A stretch of 64,000 bases of DNA from Rhodeus uyekii (lineage: Eukaryota; Chordata; Actinopteri; Cypriniformes; Acheilognathidae): contig JAWRVZ010000053.1 in the NCBI GenBank assembly GCA_037043235.1, forward strand, positions 2,756,001 to 2,820,000. The letters run 5' to 3'. Numbering within the stretch: position 1 is the stretch's first letter; each line of letters starts with the position of its first letter. A model generated the notes under the pieces. It was not told where the DNA came from. It made no database searches and saw only the letters and a program-made list of their open reading frames with translations. The position numbers and the translations under genes were made by a program. Of this stretch, positions 60,232-64,000 are shown one piece after another.

Positions 60232-61420
60232 TTCTGGGGGGTGGAGGAGCTTGTGGATTGCGTTGTTGGAAATGCTGAGGAGGCCTATACGTCTGTCTCA
60301 CTCCAACATTGTGATAACGGCCACCAGATGCTGCTGGAGGGGGCCTGGATCCTGAGGCTCTCCCCACATGACGCGAACGAGATTCAGAGACAGACACTCG
60401 TCGGTCCAAAGCTTCCTGTGCAGCTGGGCCAAAAACACGGCCAGGTACCAATGGCAGCCGCCTCAAATTATTCCTACAAACATCCGGCAAGGAGGATTGG
60501 GCCAACCACACTTGCCGTCGCGCTTGCACAAGAGTCCCTAAAGCTGTGCCACAGTGGTTAGCAATAACACCCATGGCCTGTAGTGCAAGTTCCGTTATGT
60601 CCACCACTAATGGGTCAGATGAAGCTTCACTCAGAGAGGAGTGTAAGGCCACAAGCATATGCGCCAATGAGTTAGAAACACGGCCCAGACTTGCTGTGGA
60701 ATTGTATGCCCGAGACAGTAGTTCATCAGTGCGTCTACACTCAACATTAGGACAGCGCACGTTTTCACGAAGTGCCTCATCAGGAGACACAATGAGTGCA
60801 GCCACACTAGGTTCTATGGGAGGCATGCTACCAAGTCCCACTGCTTCTGGGTCCTGCATCACAGCTAGTGTGCGGGCTAACTGATCCGGACGAACAGCCT
60901 TTGATGAATTTTGCAGTGCTGACACTAACACTGATGTAAAATCATTGGGAGCAGCTTCAAAAAGTGAGTCAGAGGCAGCCACTGACATCACATCTAGCTC
61001 CAGTCCCATATGCATGATCGGCGATGAAGCGGATTCAGGCCGCGCAGTCTCTTGAACTTCCATATTAGGTTGCAATTTAGCCAGGAGCGGCAATAACAAC
61101 TCTACCGCGGAAGACAGCTGATCGACCTTGCGCGCTAAATCCGACGATTTAGTCTTCTTACCTTTCTTTTCAGTTTGAAATGTTTGTTTCCGCTTACGAT
61201 CAACGGCAGTAAAACTGGAAGACAGCAACAAACCTTCCGATCCGGATTCCAGGCCCGCGATACGCGCTCGTCGCACCGCGAGCGGCATTATAGAGCATTC
61301 CGGACACGGGTCAGACAAAGCCTCGTTAAGATGATCCATACCAAGGCACGTAGGACACTGGTGATGGCCATCCATAATATCCATCGTGTTAGGGCATGTA
61401 GAGCACCTAAGGGCATCCAT
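60131..61420 (-). CDS. DIRS gag-like ORF1
   Basis: Intact 429-codon frame. N-terminal cysteine pairs C6/C9, C22/C25 and C39/C42 (CSTC, CPTC, CPEC) form a probable zinc-binding module typical of DIRS ORF1 in fish. A basic stretch follows (RKRKQTF..KKGKKTK, about residues 75-92), then an alpha-helical central part, and an Arg/Pro/Gly-rich C-terminus (~355-429, YRPPQHFQQRNPQAPPPPR) suited to nucleic-acid binding. It overlaps the RT frame by ~100 bases. Presumed role: coating element RNA in the replication particle. Confidence 0.9.
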   Translation of the reverse strand: MDALRCSTCPNTMDIMDGHHQCPTCLGMDHLNEALSDPCPECSIMPLAVRRARIAGLESGSEGLLLSSSFTAVDRKRKQTFQTEKKGKKTKSSDLARKVDQLSSAVELLLPLLAKLQPNMEVQETARPESASSPIMHMGLELDVMSVAASDSLFEAAPNDFTSVLVSALQNSSKAVRPDQLARTLAVMQDPEAVGLGSMPPIEPSVAALIVSPDEALRENVRCPNVECRRTDELLSRAYNSTASLGRVSNSLAHMLVALHSSLSEASSDPLVVDITELALQAMGVIANHCGTALGTLVQARRQVWLAQSSLPDVCRNNLRRLPLVPGRVFGPAAQEALDRRVSVSESRSRHVGRASGSRPPPAASGGRYHNVGVRQTYRPPQHFQQRNPQAPPPPRSGGTQLRGHQFRTRHSGPQRRPPASTEKRAGDR

Positions 61421-61687
61421 ATCAAGTTAAATACTCACCTCAATCCGAAGGGAAAACTTTGAGATTCGCAGAGCGATGAACAGGCACACGCGTGCGCTCT
61501 CTCTCAAGCCAAGGCAACCAGGGCTTCCGAGTGCGTCTTTACTGAAGCGTTCAACTTACAGGCAGCCAGAAGATTGAAGCCTCTCCAATGTATCCTGATT
61601 GATGATAATGACGAAACAGCTCGTGATATCCTGAAGAACTCTTCAGCAACGAGCTGCACAAATTATCGTACTCCGATTCAAATCAGG

Positions 61688-61863
61688 CGAGAATGAGAAA
61701 GAGAATGATTATGACGCGTTAAGGTATTTTATAGATGAAGACACGTCATAAGTCACGAGGTGACAATTTTTTTATTCGATTCTCGGTCAAGCGCGAGCAC
61801 GAGGGATTTTCCACTAGTGCTACAGCACTGCCTCTGGCGGTCTGGAACGATAGGAAATAGAAC
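61688..61863. repeat. DIRS left inverted terminal repeat (sense orientation)
   Basis: 61688-61842 pairs with 57390-57235. The outermost 61843-61863 is specific to this end and is repeated in the ICR. A short palindrome AGTGCTGTAGCACT lies in the shared part and occurs three times in the element. Confidence 0.95.
61727..61733 (-). promoter_or_regulatory. TATA box of the DIRS sense transcript
   Basis: TATAAAA on the minus strand within the left ITR, about 310 bases upstream of the gag ATG. The same box in the right ITR (57345-57351) faces the opposite way. Confidence 0.5.
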
Positions 61864-61918
61864 AGATAATAGTACTTCAATAGGTTGGTATATTGACATT
61901 ATTTTAGTTAATGGAATG

Positions 61919-63156
<1,238 letters not shown>

Positions 63157-63164
63157 ATGGAATG

Positions 63165-64000
63165 CTTTTCACTGAGGGTGCTTCTGAAATCACAGAGGGA
63201 TGAAAACACAATTGGCCAACGGTCCAATTAGAAACATGAAAAACAATAGTTTCATTCAATGGATTATATAGGCTGTAGCCTCGAAAGCAAAACAAGACTG
63301 CTCACTTTACAACTGAAAGTGCTTTTGCTTGCGTTTTTACTGTACTTTTTTTTTTTTTTACTGTGTAGCTCCTAACTTAAAACAGTTAGTGTGACTATGA
63401 TGAACGATTACCTCAAAAGTACATTCGCATGCAAGATTGAGGAACTTTATTTGAACTAAATACCTACACCACCTTATTAACTTATTGTCATGTCAGTGAT
63501 TATCCATTGGTCGTCGACCCCTGGGTTATGCCAAAAGGAAATACTCGACGGACTCTGTCAAATTTACATGATCTAAGTGCAAAATGTAAGTTATAGGAAA
63601 CAAGTCTCGAAAGCATTAAACAGCACATCCATCTGTCAAAGCACAACATGGCAAGCCGGGGTAAACACTTAAGCTGTTGTTTGAAGCACTCAAAATAAAG
63701 CAATCTCATGTTTCAAACAACTTAGGCTGTGCATCTTTCTCACAGCAGCGAGATGTTTCTATATGCATTTTGTCCATAGAAATGTTACTCACTAATATAA
63801 AGTGATGTGACTGGCAGATGGTGTTCATGTACAGCTCGAGATGTGACTACTTGCTATTCAAATGTATTGTTTTCATTATCGATTATATATTTTTTCCTTT
63901 TATTCATTTTATTCTAAGGGGATGAATGGTAAAATAAAATGCAAACATTTTGCTTTGAAACATTGATGGAATTTGACTTCTTCGACAAAGAAAGTATGAT
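63165..64000. other. Non-coding sequence at window end
   Basis: No gene, repeat terminus or RNA feature recognised; a poly-T run lies at 63348-63359. Confidence 0.4.

Larger units (their letters stand above)
57192..61863 (-). mobile_element. DIRS-type tyrosine-recombinase retrotransposon, structurally complete
   Basis: 4.67 kb element, sense strand minus. Order on the sense strand: left ITR (61863-61688), gag, overlapping RT/RNase H and recombinase frames, an internal complementary region (57517-57411), right ITR (57390-57192). Both ends carry AAC (57192-57194 and 61861-61863; GTT on the sense strand), with no longer target duplication. This fits recombinase-mediated insertion as known for DIRS1. 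gag and RT/RNase H are open; the recombinase is damaged. The family call rests on the ITR/ICR layout, YLDD reverse transcriptase and the HSTR...FY recombinase motifs. Confidence 0.96.

Noticed and set aside
58035..60561. Several frames of 70-223 codons on the plus strand
   Set aside because: Antisense shadows of the DIRS gag and RT/RNase H genes; none has a domain of its own.

Overview
The window is vertebrate, and almost certainly from a cyprinid fish (zebrafish/carp relative). It has GT-AG spliced exons in large introns and AT-rich intronic DNA. It also holds repeat families typical of cyprinids: a 5S-rRNA-derived SINE3 copy, a ~530 bp MITE that recurs at least seven times, and many decayed Tc1, Tigger/pogo, hAT and Harbinger elements. 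No prokaryotic features, CRISPR arrays or rRNA operons were seen.

The only host gene I can support is a Par-3-family polarity gene on the minus strand, best matched to PARD3B (Par3-like). Seven consecutive exons lie between 43159 and 5591 and encode PDZ1, PDZ2 and PDZ3. All seven join in frame at consensus splice sites. The N-terminal (CR1) exons and the C-terminal half are not recognised here and presumably lie outside the window. The introns carry most of the repeats; the largest, about 16.8 kb, separates the PDZ2 and PDZ3 exons.

Region by region. 1-5590: sequence 3' of the last visible exon, with a Tc1 remnant interrupted by an LTR-like unit, then a structurally complete but frameshifted Tc1 element with IR/DR ends. 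5591-12651: the two PDZ3 exons, a TTAA-flanked MITE, and a Tigger element carrying a SINE3 inside and sitting in a MITE. 12652-29476: the long intron, with a Tc1 remnant, an exon-like fragment at 18.4-18.7 kb and an ETS-motif cluster at 27.4-28.1 kb. 29477-43159: PDZ2 and PDZ1 exons with nested Harbinger, Tc1 and MITE insertions and a Tigger MITE at 41.5 kb. 43160-55700: upstream sequence with a second Tigger copy nested in another element, a 581 bp foldback element and a repeat with YY1-like motifs.

55756-63156 is the richest stretch. It holds a retroposon-like unit with one intact 168-codon ORF (membrane segment plus coiled coil) and a LINE-like 3' tail. It also holds a structurally complete DIRS-type tyrosine-recombinase retrotransposon (57192-61863), and a non-autonomous hAT element with an expanded GTGTGA/GT microsatellite. 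The DIRS copy keeps its terminal repeats, its internal complementary region, an intact gag and an intact RT/RNase H ORF. Its recombinase appears internally deleted and out of frame, so it probably could not integrate on its own.
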